A stretch of 64,000 nt of DNA, from positions 693,949 through 757,948 of the forward strand of contig NZ_LMNF01000002.1 of NCBI RefSeq assembly GCF_001422485.1. The letters are read 5' to 3'. Source of the stretch: Agreia sp. Leaf283. Its GTDB lineage: Bacteria; Actinomycetota; Actinomycetes; Actinomycetales; Microbacteriaceae. Position 1 is the stretch's first letter, and every line of letters starts with the position of its first letter. Of this stretch, positions 8,233 to 17,517 are shown one piece after another. The notes beneath the pieces were generated by a model. That model had not been told where the DNA came from, searched no databases, and was given only the letters and a program-made list of their open reading frames with translations. Made by a program: the position numbers and the translations under genes.

Positions 8233-11157
8233 TTACTGTCCCTGAGCGGCCAGAGCCCGGTCGAGAGCGGCCTGCAGCTTGGCGTCGGCCTCGCCGTAGG
8301 CAGTCCAGTCGCCGGCCTTCATCGCGGCGTCGCGGTCTGCGAGGGCGGCCTTCGCATCGAGCAGCGCCTGCGTGAGACCACCGGTGTCGGTGGACGGCGT
8401 ATCGGTGGACGGTGTGCCGGCATCCGGTGTGGTGCCCGCCGAGTTGTCGGGTGTCGCCGTGTTGCCGTCGTCGCCGACGGGAACGGACTCGTCGCCCGCG
8501 ACGGCACCGGAGTCGCCGCCGAACAGCTCGTCGAGCGCCGCGTCGAGCGTGTCCTCGAAGGCGATCTTGTCTCCGAACGCCACCAGGATCTTCTGCAGCA
8601 GCGGGTAGCTCGTGCCACCCGTCGACTGCACGTAGACGGGCTGCACGTAGAGAAGTCCACCACCGACCGGGAGGGTCAGCAGGTTTCCGCTCTTGACCTC
8701 GGTCTCACCCTGCCGCAGCAGGTTGAGCGCCTGAGACACCGTCGGGTCGGTCGTGAAGTTGTTCTGCACCTGTCCGGGGCCCGGCACGGTGTCGTCCTTC
8801 GGCAGCGTCAGCAGCCTCAGCTTGCCGTAGTCGTCGGAGACCTTGCCGTCTTCGGAGCCCGCGTTCGAGTCGACCGCCAAGTAGCCGTTCAACACGTTTC
8901 GACTGCCCTCACCCGTGTTCACCGGAATGAACGTGGAGTAGAGCGAGTACGACGGGGCCTCCTGGCCCGGCATCTGCAGGGTCAGGTAGTACGGCGGCTG
9001 AAGCGTGGGACTCGCGGACGGCGCCGTCGGGTCGTTCGGCGTTGTCCAGGCATCTTGCTTGGAGTAGAACGATCCCGCGTCGGTGACGTGGTACTCGCCG
9101 AGGATGGCGCGCTGCACCTTGAAGAGATCGGCCGGGTAGCGCACGTGGCTCAGCAGGTCGCCGCTCATGTCGCTCATGGGCTTGAGGGTCGACGGGAAGA
9201 TCTTCTGCCAGGTCTTGAGCAGCGGGTCTGTCTCGTCCCACGCGTAGAGCGTGACCTTGCCGTCGTAGGCGTCGACAGTGGCCTTCACCGAGTTGCGGAT
9301 GTAGTTGATGTCGTCGACCGCGAAGGCGGGCCGCGGCGTGTAGGTGTCGGCGATCACGTCGGAGAGGCTCTCGGTGCGCGAGTACGGGTAGTTCGCGCTC
9401 GTCGTGTAGCCGTCGACGATCCAGACGACCTTGCCGTCGACGACCGAGGCGTAGGGGTCGGAGTCGATGGTGAGGTACGGAGCGACCTTCGACACGCGCT
9501 GCGCGGGGTCGCGGTCGTAGAGGATCTGCGACTGATCGGTGACACCGTCTGAGAGGAAGATCTGCTCGGACTGGAACTTGAGCGCGTAGACGAGGCGGTT
9601 GAAGACGTTGTCGAGCTTCGGTCCTCCGTCGCCCGCGAACGTCGTGTAGGTCTGCTGCTCGCCCTCTTCACCCGACGGGTAGTCGAGCTCGTTCTTGGGC
9701 CCGCCCTCGGGGCCGCCCACGATCGAGTAGTCGGGGCTCGACTCTCCGAAGTAGACGCGCGGCTCGTAGTCGCCGAGGTCACCCGTCGAGGGGATGCCCG
9801 ACTCGAGGAACACGGGCTGCCCGTCGACAGAGCGCTGGTTGCCGAACGCGGCGACCAGACCGTAGCCGTGGGTGTAGACGATGTGCTGGTTGTACCAGGT
9901 GTTCGAGGTGCCCAGGCCGTCGAGGTTCAGGTCGCGCACCGTCGTGACCGCGTCTTGCACGGTGCCGTCGATGTTGTAGCGGTCGACGTCGAGGTACTGC
10001 GGGAACTGGTAGTACTGGCGGAACTGCTCGAGCTGCTTGTAGGTGTCGGAGATGAGAGCCGGGTCGATGATGCGGATGTTCGCGGTCGTGACCGCGTCCT
10101 GCCTCAGTGCGCCCGCGGTGGCGTCGGTCGTGGCGTCGTACTCGGTCTCCTCGACGTCGGACACGCCGTAGGCGTCACGCGTCGAGTCGATGTTGCGTTG
10201 GATGTACTCGGACTCGAGCGAACGCTCCGACGGGTCGACCTGGAAGCGCTGCACGACCCACGGATACAGCGATCCGAGGATGAGGCTCGACACGATGAGC
10301 AGCACCGTGCCGATGATCGGCAGGCGCCAGCGGCCGATCACGGCCGCGACGATGAAGAGCAGCGCGACGATGCCCGCGATACCCGCGAGGATCGACAGGC
10401 CGGGAATGGTTCCGTTGACGTCGGCGTAGGTGGCACCGGTGATGAGCTTGCCCGTGCCGTTGGTGACCGTGGAGTACTGGTCGAGCCAGATGCTGGCCGC
10501 CTGCACCGCGAGATAGAGGGCGGCGAGAATGGCGATCTGGATGCGGGCCGTCTTCGAGATGCGCACCTCGCGACCCGCGACGCGGATGGCGCCGTACAGG
10601 TAGCTGGTGGCGAGCGCGGCGATGCCGGCGACGAGGATGACGGCCGACGCGAAGCCGACGACGCCGCGGAAGAACGGCAGGTCGTAGAGGAAGAACGAGA
10701 TGTCTAGCCCGAACTGCGGGTCGGTCTCGCCCGTGGGAGTGCGGTTCAGGTACATCAGGGTGAGCTGCCAACGCGAGGCCGTGGCGACACCGGCGAAGAT
10801 GCCCAGCACGACGGGGATGCCGATGGATGCGAGACGACGCAGGGGCTCGACGACCTGCTGGTAGCGGTCGAGCTGCGAGTTGAGCTTCGCGTAGACCGGT
10901 CGCCAGCGGAAGGCGATCTCGATCGACGCCCAGACAGGGATGGCCATGGCGAGGAAGCCGACGAAGAACATCACCCCGCCTGCGGCCCACTGGGTGGTGA
11001 GCACGTCGACGAAGCCGACCTGGTCGTACCAGAGGATTTCGGTGTAGAGATTGGAGAAAGCGAAGAACGCGATTGCGAGAGCAACGACGATGGCGATGGT
11101 GATCGCCAAGGGTGCGCGGGATCTTCTGATGGGCTTCTCGGCGGTTTGGGAAGTCAC
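8233..11157 (-). CDS. UPF0182 family large membrane protein
   Basis: 974 residues from GTG 11157, chosen because AAAGAGG lies 9 nt upstream and a TAGGAT -10 sits about 40 nt before it; an earlier ATG at 11196 has no ribosome site. The protein matches the actinobacterial UPF0182 (COG1615) layout. About seven transmembrane helices fill the first ~310 residues (first at ~17-37, LAITIAIVVALAIAFFAFSN), followed by a large outer domain (~310-870) and an acidic Thr/Pro/Asp linker (TPDAGTPSTDTPSTDTGG) before a short helical tail. Size is normal for the family. Its role is unknown; it is a surface protein of the cytoplasmic membrane. It forms a tandem with the PDZ-protease gene upstream. Confidence 0.92.
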   Translation of the reverse strand: MTSQTAEKPIRRSRAPLAITIAIVVALAIAFFAFSNLYTEILWYDQVGFVDVLTTQWAAGGVMFFVGFLAMAIPVWASIEIAFRWRPVYAKLNSQLDRYQQVVEPLRRLASIGIPVVLGIFAGVATASRWQLTLMYLNRTPTGETDPQFGLDISFFLYDLPFFRGVVGFASAVILVAGIAALATSYLYGAIRVAGREVRISKTARIQIAILAALYLAVQAASIWLDQYSTVTNGTGKLITGATYADVNGTIPGLSILAGIAGIVALLFIVAAVIGRWRLPIIGTVLLIVSSLILGSLYPWVVQRFQVDPSERSLESEYIQRNIDSTRDAYGVSDVEETEYDATTDATAGALRQDAVTTANIRIIDPALISDTYKQLEQFRQYYQFPQYLDVDRYNIDGTVQDAVTTVRDLNLDGLGTSNTWYNQHIVYTHGYGLVAAFGNQRSVDGQPVFLESGIPSTGDLGDYEPRVYFGESSPDYSIVGGPEGGPKNELDYPSGEEGEQQTYTTFAGDGGPKLDNVFNRLVYALKFQSEQIFLSDGVTDQSQILYDRDPAQRVSKVAPYLTIDSDPYASVVDGKVVWIVDGYTTSANYPYSRTESLSDVIADTYTPRPAFAVDDINYIRNSVKATVDAYDGKVTLYAWDETDPLLKTWQKIFPSTLKPMSDMSGDLLSHVRYPADLFKVQRAILGEYHVTDAGSFYSKQDAWTTPNDPTAPSASPTLQPPYYLTLQMPGQEAPSYSLYSTFIPVNTGEGSRNVLNGYLAVDSNAGSEDGKVSDDYGKLRLLTLPKDDTVPGPGQVQNNFTTDPTVSQALNLLRQGETEVKSGNLLTLPVGGGLLYVQPVYVQSTGGTSYPLLQKILVAFGDKIAFEDTLDAALDELFGGDSGAVAGDESVPVGDDGNTATPDNSAGTTPDAGTPSTDTPSTDTGGLTQALLDAKAALADRDAAMKAGDWTAYGEADAKLQAALDRALAAQGQ

Positions 11158-11277
11158 GTGTGGGGGCCTCTTTACAGCGGTGCGGTGTCCGTCCATCCTA
11201 GACAAGGCAGGCTGAGAACTCCCCCGTCGAGCGTTGCGCCTCGGGAGAACACGGCCGCTCGTGCGGCCCCGATGCGG

Positions 11278-12438
11278 CTAGCCCGCTGCGGTGGTCGTGT
11301 CGCAGCTCGGCAGGGCATCCATGCCGTCGCCGCTCGAGATCGCCGAAAGCGTAGCCAGCGAATCGTCGAGCGTCGCCACGGCGAAGACCCGGATGCCGTC
11401 GGGCACGTGACCCGTGACCTCATCGCAGTTCGATGCGGGCGCCAAGAAGTAGTCGGCACCGGCGTCGCGCGCGCCGAACAGCTTCTGGCGGATTCCGCCG
11501 ATGGGCCCGACCGTGCCGTCGGCCGAGATGGTGCCCGTGCCGGCCACCTTCTCGCCGCCGTTGAGTTCGCCGTCGCTGAGCTTGTCGATGATGCCGAGCG
11601 CGAACATCATGCCGGCGCTGGGCCCGCCCACGTTGTCGAGCTGGATCTTCACGTCGAACGGGAACTCGAAGCTGGCCTGCACGCCGATTCCCAGCACCGA
11701 GGTGTCACCGCTGGTGATCGGGGTGATGGATGCCTCGACCGGCGCTCCGTCGCGCGTCACGTCGACGACGGCCGGCTTGCCGGTGCCGTTCTCCGCGACG
11801 GCCGCCCGGAGCTCGTCGATCGAGTCGACGGCCTGGCCGTTGACGCTCGTCACGACGTCGCCCGCCTCGAGCTCGCCTTCGGCGGGAGAGTCCTTCGACA
11901 CGCTTCCGACGCTGACGCTGGTCGTGAAGTCGTAGCCGAGGCTGCTGAGGGCCGCGGCGATCGCCTCCTGCTGGCTGTCGACCATCAGGGCGGCGTTCTG
12001 CTCGTCGCGCTCTTCGGTGGTGACGTCGGGCGGATACACGGACTCGAGCGGCACGACCGCTTTGCTGCTGTCGAAGTAGGCCTGCACGACCTCGGCCCAC
12101 GACGGGGTCTGCTCGGGCGAGCCGACCACCGAGACGGTCAGCATGTCGAGGGTTCCCGCGGTCGGGTAGGTCGTCTCGCCGTCGATGGAGATGAGCGGGG
12201 TCTCGGAGCCATCGACCTCCTGCGAGCCCAGGGTGTCGAACACGGGCCCGGGCTGCTCGATGACGTAGGGAGTGGGAAGGAAACTCATGACGAGGCCCAG
12301 GACCAGCGCCACGACGAGCACGGTCCACCCCGTCGTGCGGCGGCGGGCAGTGCGGCGCTCCGCCGCGATCTCCTCGGGAGAGCGCAGCACGAACGGCGAG
12401 CCGACGCGATCCGCATCATCAGGACCGAACAGGCTCAC
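11278..12438 (-). CDS. PDZ-domain Lon-like (S16) serine protease, membrane-anchored
   Basis: 386 residues from GTG 12438; AGGAG precedes it by 4 nt and a TAGGCT -10 lies ~80 nt upstream. After a cytoplasmic N-terminus there is one TM helix (~36-54), a PDZ domain (~171-236, GELEAGDVVTSVNG) and a Lon-type proteolytic domain. The catalytic Ser274 is in GGPSAG and Lys319 in the GGIRQKLFGA stretch, the S16 Ser-Lys dyad. This is the YlbL/Lon-like family of Gram-positive bacteria, which works on the outer face of the membrane. Both catalytic residues are intact, so it should be active. Substrates are unknown. The DUF2342 gene lies divergently next to it. Confidence 0.92.
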   Translation of the reverse strand: MSLFGPDDADRVGSPFVLRSPEEIAAERRTARRRTTGWTVLVVALVLGLVMSFLPTPYVIEQPGPVFDTLGSQEVDGSETPLISIDGETTYPTAGTLDMLTVSVVGSPEQTPSWAEVVQAYFDSSKAVVPLESVYPPDVTTEERDEQNAALMVDSQQEAIAAALSSLGYDFTTSVSVGSVSKDSPAEGELEAGDVVTSVNGQAVDSIDELRAAVAENGTGKPAVVDVTRDGAPVEASITPITSGDTSVLGIGVQASFEFPFDVKIQLDNVGGPSAGMMFALGIIDKLSDGELNGGEKVAGTGTISADGTVGPIGGIRQKLFGARDAGADYFLAPASNCDEVTGHVPDGIRVFAVATLDDSLATLSAISSGDGMDALPSCDTTTAAG

Positions 12439-12636
12439 GTGTCTCCTAGGGGCAGAAAAAGATGGGGGCGGATGCGGGTGGGCACTGTTCGCCACGGGCG
12501 CACGGCCGAAGCGCCCAGCCTATGGGAAATCCCAGCCAGGCCGATCGGCCACGGGCTAGCGTAGAGATCAATTCTGACAGCGGGCATGGAGCACACCGGA
12601 TCCTCGCCGACTGCCGGGCGAAAGAGGTTTCCCGAA

Positions 12637-13953
12637 ATGAGCGACGACACATCCAAGGAGCCGGAGGACGACTTCCGCGACATGCTGCGGAGCTTCCTCG
12701 AGGGCAATTCCGAGATGGATCCGGCCAAGCTTGCCTCGGCGGCGGGGCTCCCGTCTGACCCGGCCGCGGTGCAGCAGCTCATGCAGCAGCTGCAGAACGC
12801 GATGAGCACGTCGGGCGACGGCATCGACTGGAAGGTCGCCACGAAGCAGGCGAACGAATTCGCCGGGCAGTCGTCGTTGAGCGTCACAGACGCGCAACGC
12901 ACAGAACTCGACGGGGCCCTGCGCATCGCCGCGCTCTGGCTCGACGAGGTCACGAGTGTCACCGAGCTGGCCTCGACCCCCGCCTACCTCACCCGCCAGC
13001 AGTGGACGACGGCCACGATGCCCGTGTGGAGCCAGCTGGCCGAACCCGTCGCCCTGAGCATCGCGGATGCCCTCACGGCGGTTCTCAAAGACCAGGCGCC
13101 AGAGGAGATGGCCGGCATGCTGGCCGGCGCATCCAAACTCATGCGCAATCTGGGCGGAGCCCTCTTCGCCGTGCAGCTCGGCCAGGTGGTGGGCCAGCTC
13201 TCGACCGAGGTCGTCTCGGGCGGCGATGTCGGCATCCCGCTCTTCGAAGACCAGACGGCGGCACTGCTCCCCCAGAACATCGCGTCGTTCAGCGAGGGTC
13301 TCGACATCCCCCTCGACCAGGTGCAGCTCTACCTGGCCGTGCGCGAACTCGCGCACGCCCGGCTGTTCCGCCACGCGAAGTGGCTGCGACTGCATCTCAT
13401 CACGTCGATCACCGAGTTCGCGCGCGGCATCCGTATCGACACCGAGCGTCTCGAGGAGTTGGCAGAGGGATTCGATCCGTCGAACCCGGAGGAGCTCCGC
13501 CAGGCGGTCGTGTCGGGGGCCCTGATCCCGCCGAAGACCGAGATACAGCAGCATGCCCTGACCCGGCTCGAGACGATGCTCGCCCTGATCGAGGGCTGGG
13601 TCGACGTCGTCACCGCCCAGGCGACGACGCGGCTGCCGTCGCGAGACGCCGTCGCCGAGACGGTGCGCCGTCGACGGGCCACCGGAGGCCCCGCCGAGAG
13701 CGCGTTCTCCACCCTCATCGGGCTCGAACTGCGTCCTCGCCGTCTGCGTGAAGCCGCGGCCATGTGGCAGGCCGTCACCGACGCCGTCGGATCCGATGTG
13801 CGCGATGAGCTCTGGTCTCACCCCGACCTCGTGCCGACCCCGGAGGACATCGACGACCCCGCGGCTCTGGTCGCTCGGCTTCAGGCCGGTGCGCCCGCGC
13901 CCGACGAGATGGACCAGGCTCTCGAAGACCTGCTCCGGGGCGAAGGCGAGTAG
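12637..13953 (+). CDS. Zinc-dependent metalloprotease-like DUF2342 family protein
   Basis: 438 residues from ATG 12637, with AAAGAGG 9-10 nt upstream; a possible in-frame ATG at 12586 has no ribosome site. The protein is mostly alpha-helical and soluble. The core motif RELAHARLFRHAKWLR places Glu237, His240 and His246 on one helix, the likely metal site of this actinobacterial family (often annotated zinc-dependent metalloprotease or F420-biosynthesis-associated protein). It is divergent from the S16 protease gene, an arrangement often kept in actinobacteria. The exact substrate is not known. Confidence 0.85.
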   Translation: MSDDTSKEPEDDFRDMLRSFLEGNSEMDPAKLASAAGLPSDPAAVQQLMQQLQNAMSTSGDGIDWKVATKQANEFAGQSSLSVTDAQRTELDGALRIAALWLDEVTSVTELASTPAYLTRQQWTTATMPVWSQLAEPVALSIADALTAVLKDQAPEEMAGMLAGASKLMRNLGGALFAVQLGQVVGQLSTEVVSGGDVGIPLFEDQTAALLPQNIASFSEGLDIPLDQVQLYLAVRELAHARLFRHAKWLRLHLITSITEFARGIRIDTERLEELAEGFDPSNPEELRQAVVSGALIPPKTEIQQHALTRLETMLALIEGWVDVVTAQATTRLPSRDAVAETVRRRRATGGPAESAFSTLIGLELRPRRLREAAAMWQAVTDAVGSDVRDELWSHPDLVPTPEDIDDPAALVARLQAGAPAPDEMDQALEDLLRGEGE

Positions 13954-14013
13954 CCAGACGCGCCCTGTGCATAACTGAGACGGCGCGGGCGGGCGATCCG
14001 GCATCATCTCTGC

Positions 14014-14898
14014 ATGGCACTGCAGATCGACCCCCGCTACCCCGTTCTCTGGCGCACGCCGACCAGCATGCAGATCGGTGCGGATCGCCCGATCGTCACC
14101 CTGTTCGACGTGACGCTGGCCGAGGAACACCTCATCGCCGTGCTGCGCAAGGGAATCAGCAAGACGGGGCTCGACATGGTCGGCGAGACAGTGGGAGCGA
14201 CGCCCGATGCCGTCGCCGACCTGCTGGCGCGGGTCGCTCCGGCGCTCAAACGCAGCCACGCGCCGGGGCGACGGCTCGAGAACCTCGGTGTGGTCGTCAC
14301 GGGCTCCGTGGTCGCATCGAGCGCCATCCGCACGGTCCTGGCGGGCCTCGGCGCCCGACTGGTCGACGAGGCCGAGCCGGCCGAGCTGGCGATCATCGTG
14401 TCGACGTTCAGCACCGATCCCCGGGCATCCGGCACCTGGCTACGACGAGACATCCCGCACCTGGCGGTGGTCTTCGGCGACTCCGAGGTGAGGGTGGGCC
14501 CGCTCGTCGAGCCTGGAAACGGCCCGTGCCTGCACTGCCTCGACCGCGCACGCATCGATGCCGAGCCGCATTGGCCGGCCCTGCTCGGTCAGCTGCTCGC
14601 CCGGGGAGCCCACACGGAGGACCCCCTCACCGTGTCGACGGTCACACCCCTCGTGGCTCGGGCCGTGCTCGACCGGTTCGCGGTCGATGCTCCACGGTCT
14701 CGTCGGCACAGGCTGAGGGCCCGTGCCCGCATCGTCGACGGCGCCACGGGCGAGGTCTCCGAGAGAACCTTCAGCCCGCATCCCGACTGCGCGTGCCGGG
14801 GAGTGCCTCCTGCAGAAAACGAGACGGCATCCGCTGCTGCGACCGACCCATTCCCGATTCCGAGTACGACAGGTGCAGCAGGCGGCGCGCCCGAGTGA
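14014..14898 (+). CDS. TOMM-type cyclodehydratase-like / ThiF-like protein (orphan)
   Basis: 294 residues from ATG 14014. The N-terminal ~85 residues look like the winged-helix leader-binding domain (KGISKTGLDMVGETVGATPD). A Rossmann-like central region follows (ENLGVVVTGSVVASSAIRTV), then zinc-binding cysteines Cys172/Cys175 (PCLHCLD) and Cys259/Cys261 (CACRG). This is the layout of the E1-like partner of TOMM (thiazole/oxazole peptide) cyclodehydratases. No precursor peptide, YcaO or dehydrogenase gene is nearby, so it is probably a housekeeping homologue of unknown role, common in Actinobacteria beside this helicase. Its 3' end overlaps the convergent helicase gene by 128 bp. Confidence 0.8.
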   Translation: MALQIDPRYPVLWRTPTSMQIGADRPIVTLFDVTLAEEHLIAVLRKGISKTGLDMVGETVGATPDAVADLLARVAPALKRSHAPGRRLENLGVVVTGSVVASSAIRTVLAGLGARLVDEAEPAELAIIVSTFSTDPRASGTWLRRDIPHLAVVFGDSEVRVGPLVEPGNGPCLHCLDRARIDAEPHWPALLGQLLARGAHTEDPLTVSTVTPLVARAVLDRFAVDAPRSRRHRLRARARIVDGATGEVSERTFSPHPDCACRGVPPAENETASAAATDPFPIPSTTGAAGGAPE

Positions 14899-16498
14899 TT
14901 CCGACGTAGAGAAGGCGTCTCTCCTCGTCGATCTGATCGAACGTGGACGCGTAGCTGATGGGCACGAGGCCCTCCGACAGGCCGGCGAGGAAGACGACCG
15001 GCCACTCTAGCCCTTTGGCGGAGTGCAGAGTCGCCAGGGTGACCGCCTGGATGGTGGGCTCGTGACCCGATCCCTGTCGCTCCATGAGCTCGTCGGTGAA
15101 CTGGCGGAAGGTCGTCGACGCCGGCTGGCTCTCGGCGAGCGCCATCAGGGCGTTGAGGGCCTCCCACTTGTCACGCACGGCGCCTCTCGCCTCCGGCGCG
15201 TCCTGACTCCAGCCGAGTGATCGCAGAACGTCGCTCACCGACTTGAACAGGGGCTCCCCCGTGATCGACACCGAGGCCGCGCGGAGCGACATGACGGCCT
15301 GTTTGATCTCGGGAAGATCGAAGAACCTCTTCGATCCGCGGATCTGATAGCTGACACCCGCGTCGGCCAGCGCCGTCTCGAGCGCGGCGGCCTGCACGTT
15401 CACCCTGTAGAGCACGGCGATGTCCTCGGCCCTGGTGCCCTCGTCGATGAGTCGGGAGATGCGCGCGGCTATTCCCCTGGCCTCGGCCACGTCTGATGGG
15501 TACGCGGTGATCTCGGGGGTGACGCCCACATCTCCAAGGGCGTGCAGTGACAGGGCGCCGGCGCGGCCCTTCATCAGGCGGTTGGCGACATCGACGATCG
15601 CCGGCGTGCTGCGATAGTTCTGCTCCAGCCGCACGGTCGTGGCGTTGTCGTACTCGCCGGCGAACGAGAGCAGGTAGTCGGATCGGGCGCCGGCGAAGGA
15701 GTAGATGGTCTGGCTGGCATCGCCGACCACGCAGAGATCGCTGCGCCCGCCGACCCAGAGCGACAGCAGATGATGCTGCAGCGGCGAGACGTCCTGGTAC
15801 TCGTCGACGACGAAGAACTTGTACTGCTCGTGCACCTGCATCGCCACGGCGGGTTCCTGCTCGATCATGCCGGCCGTGGCGAGCAGCACGTCCTCGAAGT
15901 CGAGCTGGCGTCGCTCGTCCTTGATGTCCTCGTACTTCTGGTGGAGGGAGAGCACCTGGTCGACCGACAGGCTGCCCGGAAGGGAACGCGACGTGCGCAG
16001 GGCCAGTTCGTAGGCATCCAGACCCATGCTCGACACCTTGCGCCACTCGATCTCGGCGGCGAGGTCTCGAAGGGTGGCGGTGTCGACCTTGAGACGAAGG
16101 GTCTCGGCGGCCTGACCGAGCAGGCGGGCCTTTCCCTCGAGCACGCGCGGCATGTCGCCACCGACGACTGTCGGCCAGAAGTAGTTCAGCTGCGACAGGG
16201 CGGCGGCATGGAACGTACGGGCCGATACTCCCCCGGCGCCGAGCGGGCGCAGACGTGTGCGGAGCTCAGCGGCGGATCGGGCGGTGAAGGTGAGCGCCAT
16301 CACGCGATTGGGCGAATAGACGCCCGTCGCGACACCGTAGGCGATGCGATGGGTGATCGCCCGGGTCTTTCCTGTGCCGGCCCCGGCCAGGATGCAGACC
16401 GGACCGATGAGCGCTCTCGCCGCGATCTGCTGATCGTCGTCGAGCGCGGCGAGGATGCTCTCCGACTGCACGCCGTCGGCGACTGAACCGGCGGTCAC
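14771..16498 (-). CDS. UvrD/PcrA-like superfamily 1 DNA helicase, short form
   Basis: 575 residues from GTG 16498, which overlaps the stop of the upstream Nudix gene by 4 bp (translational coupling). SF1A motifs are all visible: Walker A GAGTGKT, motif Ia LTFTARSAAE, motif II VDEYQD, motif III VVGDASQTIYSFAGA, motif IV EQNYRSTP, motif V LATLHSAKGLEW and motif VI LYVGITRARRLL. A C-terminal HRDC domain, found in actinobacterial UvrD2, is not present. It should be a 3'-5' ssDNA translocase in repair. The C-terminal coding region is antisense to the end of the TOMM-like gene. Confidence 0.9.
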   Translation of the reverse strand: MTAGSVADGVQSESILAALDDDQQIAARALIGPVCILAGAGTGKTRAITHRIAYGVATGVYSPNRVMALTFTARSAAELRTRLRPLGAGGVSARTFHAAALSQLNYFWPTVVGGDMPRVLEGKARLLGQAAETLRLKVDTATLRDLAAEIEWRKVSSMGLDAYELALRTSRSLPGSLSVDQVLSLHQKYEDIKDERRQLDFEDVLLATAGMIEQEPAVAMQVHEQYKFFVVDEYQDVSPLQHHLLSLWVGGRSDLCVVGDASQTIYSFAGARSDYLLSFAGEYDNATTVRLEQNYRSTPAIVDVANRLMKGRAGALSLHALGDVGVTPEITAYPSDVAEARGIAARISRLIDEGTRAEDIAVLYRVNVQAAALETALADAGVSYQIRGSKRFFDLPEIKQAVMSLRAASVSITGEPLFKSVSDVLRSLGWSQDAPEARGAVRDKWEALNALMALAESQPASTTFRQFTDELMERQGSGHEPTIQAVTLATLHSAKGLEWPVVFLAGLSEGLVPISYASTFDQIDEERRLLYVGITRARRLLHLSYSESGMGRSQQRMPSRFLQEALPGTRSRDAG

Positions 16499-17457
16499 CA
16501 GGCGAGCGCCTCGGCAGGAAGCGGGCCCCCGTACCAGTGCTCGAGGATGGCGTGAGCGATGGATGACGGGCCGGGGAGCGCGATGCCCGTCGCCGGATCA
16601 GCGATCTCGGCGCGGGTGAACCAGCGCAGATCGAGGATCTCCTCGCCGTCGGGCCGGAGGGCGTCGTCGGCGAAGGCAGGATCGACGTGCGCGTAGAACC
16701 CGACCATCAGCGACGCGGGGAACGGCCACGGCTGCGAGCCGAGATACTCGGGCGTGAGGATGCGCACGCCCGACTCCTCGAAGACCTCGCGTTGGGCGGC
16801 CGCCTCGAACGACTCGCCCGGCTCGACGAAGCCGGCGAGCAGCGAGTAGCGGTTCTGCTTCCACATGGCATTCGAGCCGAGGAGGATCCGGTCTTCGGCG
16901 TCGACGATGCCGACGATGACCGCGGCGTCCGTTCGCGGAAAGAGTTCGACGCCGAGGTCGGGGTCGCGCCGCACCCAGCCGCCCTTCTCGACGACGGTCT
17001 CGGCACCGCTTCGAGGCGAGTGGCTGTGAGACGAATGCCATCCGGCGATGGCCAGCGCCTCGACGAATGCGCCGGCATCGCGGTCGCTCAGAACGGTGGC
17101 CACGTCGCGCAGGTTGAGCCAGCGCGCCTCATCGGCCTCCAGCCGCTCGGCCTCGTCGTCGTCGACGACGACCAGCACGATGCGTGTTCCGGCCGGCTCG
17201 GGCGATGACGTCGACAGCGAGATGCCGAGATAGACGCGGAGATCGAAGTCCGCCACCTGGTCTGTGGCGAGGAGTGCCAGGCCCGGGCGCGAACTGAAGT
17301 CGTGCGAGGCGAGCGCCCTCCCCCTCCACAGGGGAAGCAGACGGGTCGCGGGATCCGCCCACAGCTCATCGAAGAGCTGCGGACGCACTCGCGCCTCGTG
17401 GTCGCGGTCGATCTCCTGCCGAGACAGAGGCAGTTGCGAGAGGAAGGTCGAAGACAT
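16495..17457 (-). CDS. nudC: NUDIX hydrolase, NudC (NADH pyrophosphatase)-like
   Basis: 320 residues from ATG 17457; a TTG nine bases upstream is less likely. The Nudix box GFVEPGESFEAAAQREVFEESGV is complete and is followed by the NudC signature SQPWPFP. NudC removes NAD caps from RNA and splits NAD(H). The zinc ribbon of typical NudC (CxxC...CxxC) is degenerate: the equivalent stretch reads SHSPRSGAETVVEKGGWVRRD with no cysteine. The fold may therefore be held without zinc. The stop overlaps the start of the helicase gene, so the two are co-translated. The divergent phosphotransferase-like gene starts 60 bp away. Confidence 0.88.
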   Translation of the reverse strand: MSSTFLSQLPLSRQEIDRDHEARVRPQLFDELWADPATRLLPLWRGRALASHDFSSRPGLALLATDQVADFDLRVYLGISLSTSSPEPAGTRIVLVVVDDDEAERLEADEARWLNLRDVATVLSDRDAGAFVEALAIAGWHSSHSHSPRSGAETVVEKGGWVRRDPDLGVELFPRTDAAVIVGIVDAEDRILLGSNAMWKQNRYSLLAGFVEPGESFEAAAQREVFEESGVRILTPEYLGSQPWPFPASLMVGFYAHVDPAFADDALRPDGEEILDLRWFTRAEIADPATGIALPGPSSIAHAILEHWYGGPLPAEALAW

Positions 17458-17517
17458 GTGAACCAATCGTGCGTGGCGAACACCCCGCTAAGAAGACGCC
17501 AGCCCTACCCTGTTGGT

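Noticed and set aside
11146-12564. 472-codon plus-strand frame over the S16 protease
   Set aside because: Antisense shadow; the minus strand carries a complete PDZ-Lon protein.
12568-14259. Long open frame on the minus strand (563 codons) across the DUF2342 gene
   Set aside because: Shadow of high-GC codon bias; the translation is Arg/Gly/His-rich with no family features, and the plus strand has the clear gene.
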